Assembly (NCBI RefSeq): GCF_000195635.1 | Contig: NZ_GL882697.1 | Location: 68,722 to 132,721 of the forward strand | Direction of reading: 5' to 3' | Source: Bacteroides fluxus YIT 12057 | GTDB lineage: Bacteria; Bacteroidota; Bacteroidia; Bacteroidales; Bacteroidaceae | DNA length: 64,000 nt | Shown: piece after piece, positions 43,235 to 50,608 of the stretch | Layout of the letters: each line of letters starts with the position of its first letter | Numbering within the stretch: the stretch's first letter is position 1 | The notes under the pieces: generated by a model | What the model saw: the letters and a program-made list of their open reading frames with translations, nothing else | Database searches by the model: none | What the model was told of the DNA's origin: nothing | Translations under genes and position numbers: made by a program

Positions 43235-44155
43235 ATGAAAGTATTGGTCGCAACAGACAAACCGTTTGCTAAAGTTGCAGTGGACGGTATTCGTAAGGAG
43301 ATTGAAGCTGCGGGTTATGAACTCGTACTGTTGGAAAAATATGGCGAGAAAGCGAAATTGCTGGAGGCTGTGAAAGATGCCAATGCCATTATTATTCGTA
43401 GCGACATCATTGATGCCGAAGTGTTGGATGCAGCCAAAGACTTGAAAATAGTGGTACGTGCAGGTGCCGGTTACGATAATGTAGATTTGGAAGCTGCTAC
43501 CGCCCACAATGTGTGTGTAATGAATACCCCGGGACAGAACTCCAATGCTGTAGCTGAGTTGGCTTTTGGCCTTATGGTGATGGCTGTCCGTAATATGTAT
43601 AACGGGACTTCCGGTACGGAACTGATGGGTAAGAAACTGGGTATTCATGCTTACGGTAACGTAGGGCGTAATGTAGCCCGTATTGCCAAAGGCTTCGGCA
43701 TGGAGATTTATGCATTCGATGCTTTCTGTCCGAAAGAGGTCATCGAGAAGGATGGGGTGAAGGCCGTAGGTTCTGCGGAAGAACTTTATTCTATCTGTAA
43801 TGTTGTTTCCCTGCATATCCCTGCGACCGCCGAAACGAAAAATTCCATAAATCATGCTTTGGTAAATAGACTGCCGAAGGGTGGCCTGTTGGTGAACACT
43901 GCCCGCAAGGAAGTTATCAATGAAGCTGAACTTATCCAGCTGATGGAAGAGCGTGCCGACTTGAAATACATGACTGACATTATGCCTGCAGCCCATGAAA
44001 CGTTTGCTGCAAAGTTTGCCGGACGCTATTTCTCTACACCGAAAAAGATGGGTGCCCAGACTGCCGAGGCCAATATCAATGCAGGTATTGCAGCAGCCAA
44101 GCAGATTGTAGGCTTCTTGAAAGACGGTTGCGAAAAGTTCCGCGTAAACAAGTAA
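43235..44155 (+). CDS. serA: 3-phosphoglycerate dehydrogenase (short type)
   Basis: 306 aa. NAD-dependent D-2-hydroxyacid dehydrogenase; next to serC it is the first enzyme of serine synthesis. Rossmann motif GIHAYGNVGRNVARI (about residues 139-153), Arg in LVNTARKEVIN, and a C-terminal His in MPAAHETF; the Glu is less clear (TDIMPAAHE). There is no ACT or ASB domain, so serine feedback as in E. coli is not expected. Second gene of the operon. Confidence 0.9.
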   Translation: MKVLVATDKPFAKVAVDGIRKEIEAAGYELVLLEKYGEKAKLLEAVKDANAIIIRSDIIDAEVLDAAKDLKIVVRAGAGYDNVDLEAATAHNVCVMNTPGQNSNAVAELAFGLMVMAVRNMYNGTSGTELMGKKLGIHAYGNVGRNVARIAKGFGMEIYAFDAFCPKEVIEKDGVKAVGSAEELYSICNVVSLHIPATAETKNSINHALVNRLPKGGLLVNTARKEVINEAELIQLMEERADLKYMTDIMPAAHETFAAKFAGRYFSTPKKMGAQTAEANINAGIAAAKQIVGFLKDGCEKFRVNK

Positions 44156-44164
44156 TATTTTTAG

Positions 44165-44229
44165 TAGGCGCGGATTACACGGATTTCACGGAGTTTTTAT
44201 TCCGTACAGTTCTGTGTAATCTGCGCCTA
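44165..44229. repeat. Palindromic repeat in the serA-DUF1015 spacer
   Basis: Arms 44165-44183 and 44211-44229 (19 nt each, TAGGCGCGGATTACACGGA type) are inverted with two wobble positions. Inner TCCGT/ACGGA pairing is also possible. Confidence 0.82.
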
Positions 44230-44256
44230 AGTATTCCATTAAAACATCTAATTACC

Positions 44257-45504
44257 ATGGCAATCATTAAACCTTTCAAAGGAGTCCGTCCTCCCCAAGA
44301 CTTAGTAGAACAAGTAGCTTCCCGTCCGTATGATGTACTTAATTCGGAGGAAGCCCGCATAGAAGCGGAAGGCAATGAGAAATCCTTGTATCATATCATC
44401 AAACCGGAAATTGATTTTCCCGTTGGTACCGATGAACATGACGAACGTGTTTATCAGAAAGCTGCGGAAAACTTCCGTATGTTCCAGGAGAAAGGCTGGT
44501 TGGTGCAGGATGATAAAGAAAACTATTACGTCTATGCCCAAACCATGAATGGCAAGACACAATACGGCCTTGTTGTCGGTGCATACGTTCCCGATTACAT
44601 GAACGGTGTCATCAAGAAGCATGAGTTGACTCGTCGTGATAAGGAAGAAGACCGCATGAAGCATGTCCGCGTGAACAACGCCAACATCGAGCCCGTATTC
44701 TTTGCTTATCCCGACAACACAGCACTGGATGCTATTATCTCCCGTTATACAGTCGGGAAACCGGTATATGACTTTATCGCTCCGGGTGATGGTTTCGGTC
44801 ATACTTTCTGGGTTATAGACAAGCAGGAAGACATTGATGCCATTACCCGAGAGTTTGCCAAGATGCCCGCCCTCTACATTGCCGATGGACATCATCGCAG
44901 TGCCGCTGCCGCCTTGGTGGGTGCGGAGAAAGCCAAGCAAAACCCCAATCACCGTGGGGATGAAGAGTATAACTACTTCATGGCGGTGTGCTTTCCTGCC
45001 AACCAGTTGACTATTATTGACTATAACCGGGTGGTGAAGGACTTGAACGGTATGACTCCCGAAGAGTTTCTGGCCGCTGTGGGCAAGAATTTCATCGTGG
45101 AGGAGAAAGGTACGGACATTTATAAGCCGTCCGGATTGCATAACTTCTCCCTCTATCTGGGCGGAAAGTGGTACAGCCTTACTGCCAAACCGGGTACTTA
45201 CAATGATAACGACCCCATTGGTGTGTTGGATGTAACCATCTCTTCTAATCTGATACTGGATGAAGTGCTCGGCATCAAAGACCTCCGTTCAGACAAGCGT
45301 ATCGACTTTGTAGGCGGTATCCGTGGCTTGGGAGAGTTGAAGAAGCGGGTGGATAGCGGTGAGATGCAAGTGGCATTGGCGCTCTATCCCGTTTCCATGA
45401 AGCAGCTGATGGACATAGCCGATACGGGCAATATCATGCCTCCCAAGACAACTTGGTTTGAGCCGAAGTTGCGTTCAGGGTTGGTGATTCATAAACTGGA
45501 CTAA
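44257..45504 (+). CDS. DUF1015 family protein
   Basis: 415 aa from ATG 44257 (MAIIKPFKGVRPPQDL); the reading frame is open further upstream but through the spacer repeat. Family signatures: the start AIIKPFKGVRP, RPYDVLNSEEAR, and YIADGHHRSAAA. Function unknown; it is found next to serC/serA in many Bacteroidetes and some clostridia, which suggests a link to serine or phosphate-ester metabolism. Cytoplasmic. Third gene of the operon, followed by a terminator. Confidence 0.92.
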   Translation: MAIIKPFKGVRPPQDLVEQVASRPYDVLNSEEARIEAEGNEKSLYHIIKPEIDFPVGTDEHDERVYQKAAENFRMFQEKGWLVQDDKENYYVYAQTMNGKTQYGLVVGAYVPDYMNGVIKKHELTRRDKEEDRMKHVRVNNANIEPVFFAYPDNTALDAIISRYTVGKPVYDFIAPGDGFGHTFWVIDKQEDIDAITREFAKMPALYIADGHHRSAAAALVGAEKAKQNPNHRGDEEYNYFMAVCFPANQLTIIDYNRVVKDLNGMTPEEFLAAVGKNFIVEEKGTDIYKPSGLHNFSLYLGGKWYSLTAKPGTYNDNDPIGVLDVTISSNLILDEVLGIKDLRSDKRIDFVGGIRGLGELKKRVDSGEMQVALALYPVSMKQLMDIADTGNIMPPKTTWFEPKLRSGLVIHKLD

Positions 45505-45523
45505 ATGAATTGGATATAAAATG

Positions 45524-45562
45524 AAACGGGGATGTCTTTGCATGAAAGGCATCCTCGTTTTT
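45524..45562 (+). terminator. Terminator of the serC operon
   Basis: AAACGGGGATGTCTTT pairs with AAAGGCATCCTCGTTT through wobble pairs around GCATG, and T-rich sequence follows. Confidence 0.8.
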
Positions 45563-45641
45563 CGCTCATTGCAGAACTAAAGCTGAGTAAGAAGAAGGGT
45601 ATTATGTAGAAAATGCCGGCCTTTGCTGAAAAATTAAAGAT

Positions 45642-45758
45642 ATGAAGGCATTGATTCTTAACGGCAGTCCTTGCCGTCATGGTAATATATTGAAGATGCT
45701 GAAGCTGACGGAAAGGGATGTACGGAAGTGCAAGAAAGCAGTACATAAATTATTGTAG
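45642..45758 (+). pseudogene. Remnant of a flavodoxin-like NAD(P)H oxidoreductase gene
   Basis: 38 codons. It begins MKALILNGSPCRHGNI, the phosphate-binding loop of the FMN reductase/flavodoxin fold (LIxGSPRxxGNT), then turns into LTERDVRKCKKAVHKLL and stops. Full-length relatives are 170-200 aa, so most of the gene is gone. It could also be a coincidental short ORF, but the motif in the right place at the N-terminus argues for decay. Confidence 0.45.
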
Positions 45759-45775
45759 AACATTGAAAAGTCAAC

Positions 45776-46177
45776 ATGGGTAGAAAAGAAGAATACAAAT
45801 TGCAGAACGAACAGTTTCTGGAACGGCTGCGTACGGAAGAAGGAATCAATGAATTGCCTTGCGGCATATTCTATCGGGTATTGGAGGAAGGCAGGGACGG
45901 CCCGGTACCGCGTCTCAACAGTATAGTATCTGTGCATTATAAAGGCACGCTTATCAATGGACGTGAATTTGATAATTCGTGGAAACGGAATTGTCCGGAG
46001 GCTTTTCGCCTGAATGAAGTGATTGAAGGCTGGCAGATTGCCTTGCAGAGGATGCGTCCCGGAAGTCGTTGGATAATTTATATTCCATATACCATGGGGT
46101 ATGGCACACGTAGCAGTGGACCTATTCCGGCGTATTCCACACTGATATTTGATGTGGAATTATTAAGTATTTCGTGA
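45776..46177 (+). CDS. FKBP-type peptidyl-prolyl cis-trans isomerase
   Basis: 133 aa, no signal peptide, so cytoplasmic. The FKBP domain spans about residues 35-131: SVHYKGTLINGREFDNS, EVIEGWQIALQRM, and IPYTMGYG followed by IPAYSTLIFDVELL. It speeds proline isomerisation in folding proteins. Starts 17 bp after the flavodoxin remnant. Confidence 0.93.
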   Translation: MGRKEEYKLQNEQFLERLRTEEGINELPCGIFYRVLEEGRDGPVPRLNSIVSVHYKGTLINGREFDNSWKRNCPEAFRLNEVIEGWQIALQRMRPGSRWIIYIPYTMGYGTRSSGPIPAYSTLIFDVELLSIS

Positions 46178-46242
46178 CACAGTTGAACAATTTACTTTCT
46201 TGTCTTGTTCTCCTATAAGAATTTAGAAAAAAATCAATAGGT

Positions 46243-46422
46243 ATGAATATAGATAAGAAAGAGGGGCCTGGAGCCCCCATTGCATTGTTCTCGGTAAACA
46301 ATGATAAGGGAGCGCTTCCCGGACAACAGATTGGTCTTTATAACAATGCAGAAAAAAAGGATGTCAGTCAGGCTGTTCTGATGCTGAATCCTGATACGAA
46401 CAGCATGAAAAGCAGAGGTTGA
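46243..46422 (+). CDS. Small uncharacterised ORF, 59 aa
   Basis: Starts MNIDKKEGPGAPIALFSVNN and ends NPDTNSMKSRG. Soluble, polar, without recognisable motif or signal. The codon choice looks like that of neighbouring genes, and a terminator overlaps its stop codon, which supports it being a transcribed gene. It could be a remnant of a longer gene. It is the only sign of coding between the FKBP and MATE genes. Confidence 0.45.
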   Translation: MNIDKKEGPGAPIALFSVNNDKGALPGQQIGLYNNAEKKDVSQAVLMLNPDTNSMKSRG

Positions 46423-46437
46423 TTCTCTGCTTTTTTT
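46408..46437 (+). terminator. Terminator overlapping the 59-aa ORF stop
   Basis: AAAAGCAGAG (46408-46417) pairs with CTCTGCTTTT (46425-46434), followed by more T. Confidence 0.88.
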
Positions 46438-46438
46438 G

Positions 46439-46446
46439 TATCTTTG
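46439..46446 (+). promoter_or_regulatory. -7 box of the MATE gene
   Basis: TATCTTTG directly after the preceding terminator, 37 bp before the start codon. A TTG lies 17 bp upstream. Confidence 0.6.
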
Positions 46447-46483
46447 CGGTCACATACGGAAATCTTAAAAACGCAAAGGCAGG

Positions 46484-47824
46484 ATGCTACGGAAAGGAGA
46501 CCTCACCCAAGGAGGAATAACCGGTACTTTATTACGTTTTACCCTACCCATGATGGTAGGGTCTTTTTTGCAGCAATGCTACAACATTGCAGATACGCTC
46601 ATCGTGGGACAATGTATTGGCGCGGGGGCGTTGGCGGCGGTCGGCTCGGCATACACGCTGATGGTTTTCCTGATATCTGTTTTGTTGGGACTGGCGATGG
46701 GTAGCGGCACGGTCTTCTCTTTACATTATGGCGCCGGAAACCAAGTGGCCCTGCGTCGCAGCATATTCAGTTCGTTTGTACTGATAGGTATCGTGACACT
46801 GATACTGAATGTAGCCGTTTTCCTCTGGCTCGACCCTATCCTTCGGCTGTTGCAGGTTCCGCGAGACATATACAGCATGATGCGCAACTACTTGTGGATA
46901 ATCTTCTGCGGTATAGTTTTCACATTCATCTATAACTTCTATGCAGCCCTGTTGCGTGCGGTGGGGGATTCCGTCACTCCGCTTTGGTTCCTGGCGGTTT
47001 CTGTCGTTCTGAATATAGCGCTCGACTTGTTTTTCATCCTGCAACTGGATTGGGGCATTGAGGGTGCGGCCGTTGCCACGGTCATAGCCCAGGGAGCGGC
47101 GGCGCTGGGCATCGTTATCTACGCTTATAGACACCGTCCCGAATTGCGGTGGCGTCGCGACGACATGTGTTTTGACCGTACTTGCTTGAAGGAAATCGCT
47201 TCCTTCTCTACACTGACTTGCATTCAACAATCGGTGATGAATCTGGGAATCCTGATGATACAAGGGCTTGTCAACAGTTTTGGAACAGCGGTAATGGCTG
47301 CTTTTGCGGCAGCAGTGAAGATTGACTCTTTCGCCTATATGCCTGTGCAGGAATTCGGGAACGCCTTTTCTACCTTTATCGCACAGAACTTTGGAGCCGC
47401 ACGTTACGACCGCATCCGCCAGGGTGTCCGCAGCGCATTTGTCACGGCTGTTGTCTTCTCGCTTCTTGTGTCCGTATTGGTTTTCGTCTTTGCCGAACCG
47501 TTGATGCTTGTCTTTGTCCGTCCGGACGAAGCGGAGATTATTGCGGTGGGAGTGGCGTACCTGCGTATCGAAGGTGCTTTCTACTGTGGCATCGGCATCT
47601 TGTTCCTGCTGTACGGATACTACCGGGCCATCCGTATGCCGGGCATGTCTGTTGTGCTGACCGTGCTGTCGCTGGGCACCCGTGTCGTCCTTTCCTACTG
47701 GCTTGCCTCGATGCCCGAGGTTGGGGTGACGGGTATCTGGTGGTCCATTCCTGTCGGCTGGTTGATTGCCGATGTAGTCGGTATCTGGTACTATCGGCAT
47801 GTTTTAGGAGCCAGAGGGAGTTAA
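46484..47824 (+). CDS. MATE family efflux transporter
   Basis: 446 aa, twelve membrane helices in two bundles. Family features: LRFTLPMMVGSFLQQCYNIADTLIVG at the N-terminus (seen in part), and the PVQEFGNAFSTFIAQNFGA segment at the start of the second half. It exports cationic drugs or metabolites against Na+ or H+ uptake; the substrate cannot be predicted. Single gene with its own promoter. Confidence 0.93.
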   Translation: MLRKGDLTQGGITGTLLRFTLPMMVGSFLQQCYNIADTLIVGQCIGAGALAAVGSAYTLMVFLISVLLGLAMGSGTVFSLHYGAGNQVALRRSIFSSFVLIGIVTLILNVAVFLWLDPILRLLQVPRDIYSMMRNYLWIIFCGIVFTFIYNFYAALLRAVGDSVTPLWFLAVSVVLNIALDLFFILQLDWGIEGAAVATVIAQGAAALGIVIYAYRHRPELRWRRDDMCFDRTCLKEIASFSTLTCIQQSVMNLGILMIQGLVNSFGTAVMAAFAAAVKIDSFAYMPVQEFGNAFSTFIAQNFGAARYDRIRQGVRSAFVTAVVFSLLVSVLVFVFAEPLMLVFVRPDEAEIIAVGVAYLRIEGAFYCGIGILFLLYGYYRAIRMPGMSVVLTVLSLGTRVVLSYWLASMPEVGVTGIWWSIPVGWLIADVVGIWYYRHVLGARGS

Positions 47825-47853
47825 AGGGCACTCCCTCCCTTTACCTCCTAAAA

Positions 47854-47899
47854 AAGAAAATCCGGCAGATTTGCTCTGCTGTCCTCCGGATATTTTCTT
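47854..47899 (+). terminator. Probable terminator of the MATE gene
   Basis: AAGAAAATCCGG pairs with TCCGGATATTTTCTT (one bulge) with an inner CAGA/TCTG stem. No long T run. The remaining gap up to 48083 has no visible gene. Confidence 0.6.
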
Positions 47900-48083
47900 G
47901 AGCAAATTTGGGGTTCATTGCTTGTTCCAGGGAGACGGGAGAGGGGGTAATGTCTGTTATAGGGAGCGGAGCCGTAACCTGTACACTCTCTTTACAGTCT
48001 GCGAAAATATAATTTTAGATGCAGATTGAGCGGTATAATGCGGATTTTTTATCATCTTTAGATAAGATAAGCTGCGTTTCAGC

Positions 48084-48136
48084 AGAACTTTTTCATGCAA
48101 GCATGAAAGTTCTGTCTTCAGTTTGCATTATCTTTG
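48084..48136 (+). promoter_or_regulatory. Dyad and -7 box before yigZ
   Basis: AGAACTTTTTCATGC (48084-48098) and GCATGAAAGTTCT (48101-48113) are inverted with two extra T, followed by TATCTTTG (48129-48136), a perfect -7 box. The box ends 4 bp before the ATG, so the transcript would have almost no leader. The dyad overlaps the -33 region and could be an operator. Confidence 0.55.
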
Positions 48137-48140
48137 CAAC

Positions 48141-48737
48141 ATGAGTGAAGATACGTATAAAACCATCGTTGCCCCTTCCGAGGGCATTTACACTGAAAAG
48201 CGCAGCAAGTTCATTGCTATCGCTCTGCCGGTGCGTACAGTAGAGGAGGTGAAGGCGCATCTGGAAACTTACCAGAAGAAATACTACGATGCCCGCCACG
48301 TGTGCTATGCCTATATGCTGGGGCATGAGAGGAAAGATTTCCGTGCCAACGACAACGGAGAGCCCTCGGGCACGGCAGGCAAACCGATTCTGGGGCAAAT
48401 CAACTCCAATGAACTGACGGATATCCTGGTTGTCGTTGTGCGCTATTTCGGAGGTATCAAGTTGGGGACAAGCGGGTTGATTGTAGCCTATAAGGCCGCC
48501 GCCGCCGAAGCCATTGCCGCTGCCACTGTTATCGAGAAGACCGTGGATGAGACGGTTACCTTCCTTTTTGAATATCCTTTCATGAATGATGTGATGCGGG
48601 TAGTGAAGGAGGAGGAACCGGAGATTCTGGAACAGTCGTACGATATGGATTGCCGCATGACGCTCCGCATCCGCCAGTCCATGATGCCGAAGTTGCGGGC
48701 ACGGCTCGAGAAAATAGAGACATTGAGGTTTGAATAA
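48141..48737 (+). CDS. YigZ/IMPACT family protein
   Basis: 198 aa from ATG 48141 (MSEDTYKTIVAPSEGIYTEK); an in-frame TTG at 48123 is upstream of the -7 box. The UPF0029 N-terminal domain has RHVCYAYMLG and NDNGEPSGTAGKPIL, and a C-terminal ferredoxin-like domain follows. The eukaryotic homologue IMPACT regulates Gcn2; the bacterial role is unclear, perhaps translation or proline metabolism. 47 bp before the HpaII-like gene and likely co-transcribed. Confidence 0.9.
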   Translation: MSEDTYKTIVAPSEGIYTEKRSKFIAIALPVRTVEEVKAHLETYQKKYYDARHVCYAYMLGHERKDFRANDNGEPSGTAGKPILGQINSNELTDILVVVVRYFGGIKLGTSGLIVAYKAAAAEAIAAATVIEKTVDETVTFLFEYPFMNDVMRVVKEEEPEILEQSYDMDCRMTLRIRQSMMPKLRARLEKIETLRFE

Positions 48738-48784
48738 TGAAACAAATAGGATAAGAGACCCTTTAAATAGGAAAGAAGAAAATT

Positions 48785-49909
48785 ATGGCATTTAGTGCAA
48801 CAAAAAGAGAGTTAGGCGAACTCTACACCTTTTTTCGCCTGTTGGCAGATGGAGCTGTATCACTTGGTACACCGAAAGCTGAAAAAGACGGAAAACAGAG
48901 TTGGCCCGTTGCTTTGATACAGAGGGAAGAGCATGACGGTACACGCCGTTATTATATAGAAGAGGAAGACGTACGCATTGTCAGTGGCGCAATCGGCAAG
49001 GACGGCACTTTTATACCTGGAAGCAAGGAGGAACACTGTTTTCCCCGTGAGGATTTCGGGGATGCGTCAGAGATGATTCTGCATTTGTTGAAGACGGTTT
49101 CGGGTGAAGAGGTGGAAGTGTCCGAAGGGCTGGAAGCCTTTCTGGATGCTGTCAATATCTACGATTTGGAATCCAGGACAGAGGACCGTACCGACTTTTC
49201 GGTTGCCTTCTGGCATCCCGAAGCGCCGCTGACCGGTTTCAATGTCCGTTGCCGTCTTGCCCCGATGAATCCGTTGCTGGACGGAGGGCGTACGGCTAAT
49301 CTGAAGCTGGAGCAGAGTGGTGTGAAGTTTGCCGTACCCACGGTGAACAAGGTGAACGCTTTGCCGGAATCTCCTACGGAAGTGGCCGAACGCATGATGA
49401 TGATTGAACGCCTGGGCGGTGTGTTGAAGTATGCCGACGTTGCCGACCGCGTGTTCCGTTGTAATTTGCTGATGATAGACCTCCATTTCCCGCGTATGTT
49501 GGTGGAGATGGTGCGTCTTATGCATTTGGACGGTATTACCCGCATCAGTGAGTTGACGGAGCGTATCAAGGAGATGAATCCCCTGAAGATAAAGGATGAA
49601 TTGATAAACAAACATGGTTTCTACGAGTTCAAGATGAAGCAGTTTCTGCTGGTGCTTGCCTTGGGCATGCGTCCGGCAAAGATTTACAACGGTACCGATT
49701 CGGCTGTCGAAGGCATGTTTCTGACGAACGGTGACGGCCAGGTGCTTTGTTATCACAAATCCCGTCCCCAGGTCTTCGCAGACTTCCTTTATCAGAACAC
49801 ACGTTTGGAGAAAGGTGCTATAGACAAGGATAAATATGGTTTCCTGGAACGCGAGAATGGGGTCTGGTACTTCAAGCTGAATGTGAAGATTGGATTGGTG
49901 AAACGATGA
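48785..49909 (+). CDS. HpaII-family restriction endonuclease-like protein, probably inactive
   Basis: 374 aa, close to HpaII (about 358). Three segments follow the HpaII family pattern: the start KRELGELYTFFRLLADG (compare KGEWSELYxxxKLLADG), the middle LESRTEDRTDFSV (compare KAKSxDKTDI, with the metal-binding Asp kept), and GFNVRCRLAPMNPLLDGG (compare GFSIKSxLGxPxTLLNAS). In the last one the proposed catalytic Lys is Arg. No cytosine methyltransferase lies in the window, so an active CCGG cutter would be self-destructive. It sits between yigZ and a nitroreductase (13-bp gap) in a housekeeping-like operon. Family assignment is from memory of motifs only. Confidence 0.6.
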   Translation: MAFSATKRELGELYTFFRLLADGAVSLGTPKAEKDGKQSWPVALIQREEHDGTRRYYIEEEDVRIVSGAIGKDGTFIPGSKEEHCFPREDFGDASEMILHLLKTVSGEEVEVSEGLEAFLDAVNIYDLESRTEDRTDFSVAFWHPEAPLTGFNVRCRLAPMNPLLDGGRTANLKLEQSGVKFAVPTVNKVNALPESPTEVAERMMMIERLGGVLKYADVADRVFRCNLLMIDLHFPRMLVEMVRLMHLDGITRISELTERIKEMNPLKIKDELINKHGFYEFKMKQFLLVLALGMRPAKIYNGTDSAVEGMFLTNGDGQVLCYHKSRPQVFADFLYQNTRLEKGAIDKDKYGFLERENGVWYFKLNVKIGLVKR

Positions 49910-49922
49910 AATAATTAAACAA

Positions 49923-50486
49923 ATGAACGAGACATTACAAACTATCAAGGCACGCCGCAGTGTCCGTGCCTATACGGAACAGCAGGTTTCCGCAGAAGAT
50001 CTGAACCTTATTCTTGAAGCGGCTACATACGCTCCCAATGGTATGCATTTGGAGACATGGCATTTCACCGCTATTCAGAATAAGGAAGTGCTGGAAGAAC
50101 TGAACGATAGAATCAAAGGTGCCTTTGCCAAGAGTGACGACCCTCATACACGGGAACGTGGACATAGCCGGACTTATTGCTGCTATTACCATGCCCCTAC
50201 GCTGGTCATTGTCTCCAACGAGCCTGCCCGATGGTGGGCCGGCATGGATTGTGCCTGTGCTTTGGAGAATATTTTCCTTTCAGCCAAGTCCCTCGGCATA
50301 GGTTCCTGCTGGATAAACCAATTGGGACAAACGTGTGACGATCCCGATGTCCGTGCCTTTTTGACCAAGCTGGGCGTACCCGAAAATCATAAGGTATATG
50401 GCTGTGCAGCCTTGGGATATGCCCCTGCCGATGCCCCGGTAAAGGAGAAGAAGGTGAAGGAAGGTACGGTAACCATCATCCGTTAA
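49923..50486 (+). CDS. Nitroreductase family flavoprotein
   Basis: 187 aa. FMN-dependent NAD(P)H oxidoreductase. N-terminal FMN-binding RRSVRAYTEQQV, then APNGMHLETWHFT, and GMDCACALENIFLSAKSLGIG in the middle. Substrates could be quinones, nitroaromatics or flavins. Last gene of yigZ-HpaII-like-nitroreductase; its stop codon overlaps by 4 bp the end of a small minus-strand gene. Confidence 0.92.
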   Translation: MNETLQTIKARRSVRAYTEQQVSAEDLNLILEAATYAPNGMHLETWHFTAIQNKEVLEELNDRIKGAFAKSDDPHTRERGHSRTYCCYYHAPTLVIVSNEPARWWAGMDCACALENIFLSAKSLGIGSCWINQLGQTCDDPDVRAFLTKLGVPENHKVYGCAALGYAPADAPVKEKKVKEGTVTIIR

Positions 50487-50608
50487 GAAGAGATTCCCGC
50501 ACCATTTATAAATAATAGTGTACCTACAATTACTCCCATGGCAATGCTGATGCCATGGGAGATAGAATTGATGGTTTTATAAAATAGTCTGTTACGCTTT
50601 CTTTTCAT
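50483..50608 (-). CDS. 41-aa membrane peptide translationally coupled to gcvP
   Basis: Starts MKRKRNRLFYKTINSISHG: a positively charged N-terminus, then one hydrophobic helix (ISIAMGVIVGTLLFI), ending GAGISS. Its ATG shares one base with the gcvP stop (TGATG), the layout of coupled genes. The stop TAA overlaps the nitroreductase stop on the other strand. The positive-inside rule predicts a cytoplasmic N-terminus. The hairpin CTCCCATGGCA/TGCCATGGGAG (50533-50561) lies inside the frame. Function unknown. Confidence 0.65.
   Translation of the reverse strand: MKRKRNRLFYKTINSISHGISIAMGVIVGTLLFINGAGISS

Noticed and set aside
46721..47800. 359-codon antisense frame over the MATE gene
   Set aside because: His/Arg/Gln-rich translation of the kind produced opposite membrane proteins.
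50533..50561. Perfect 11-bp hairpin between the convergent nitroreductase and gcvP genes
   Set aside because: No T run on either strand, and it lies within the 41-aa coding frame, so I do not call it a terminator.
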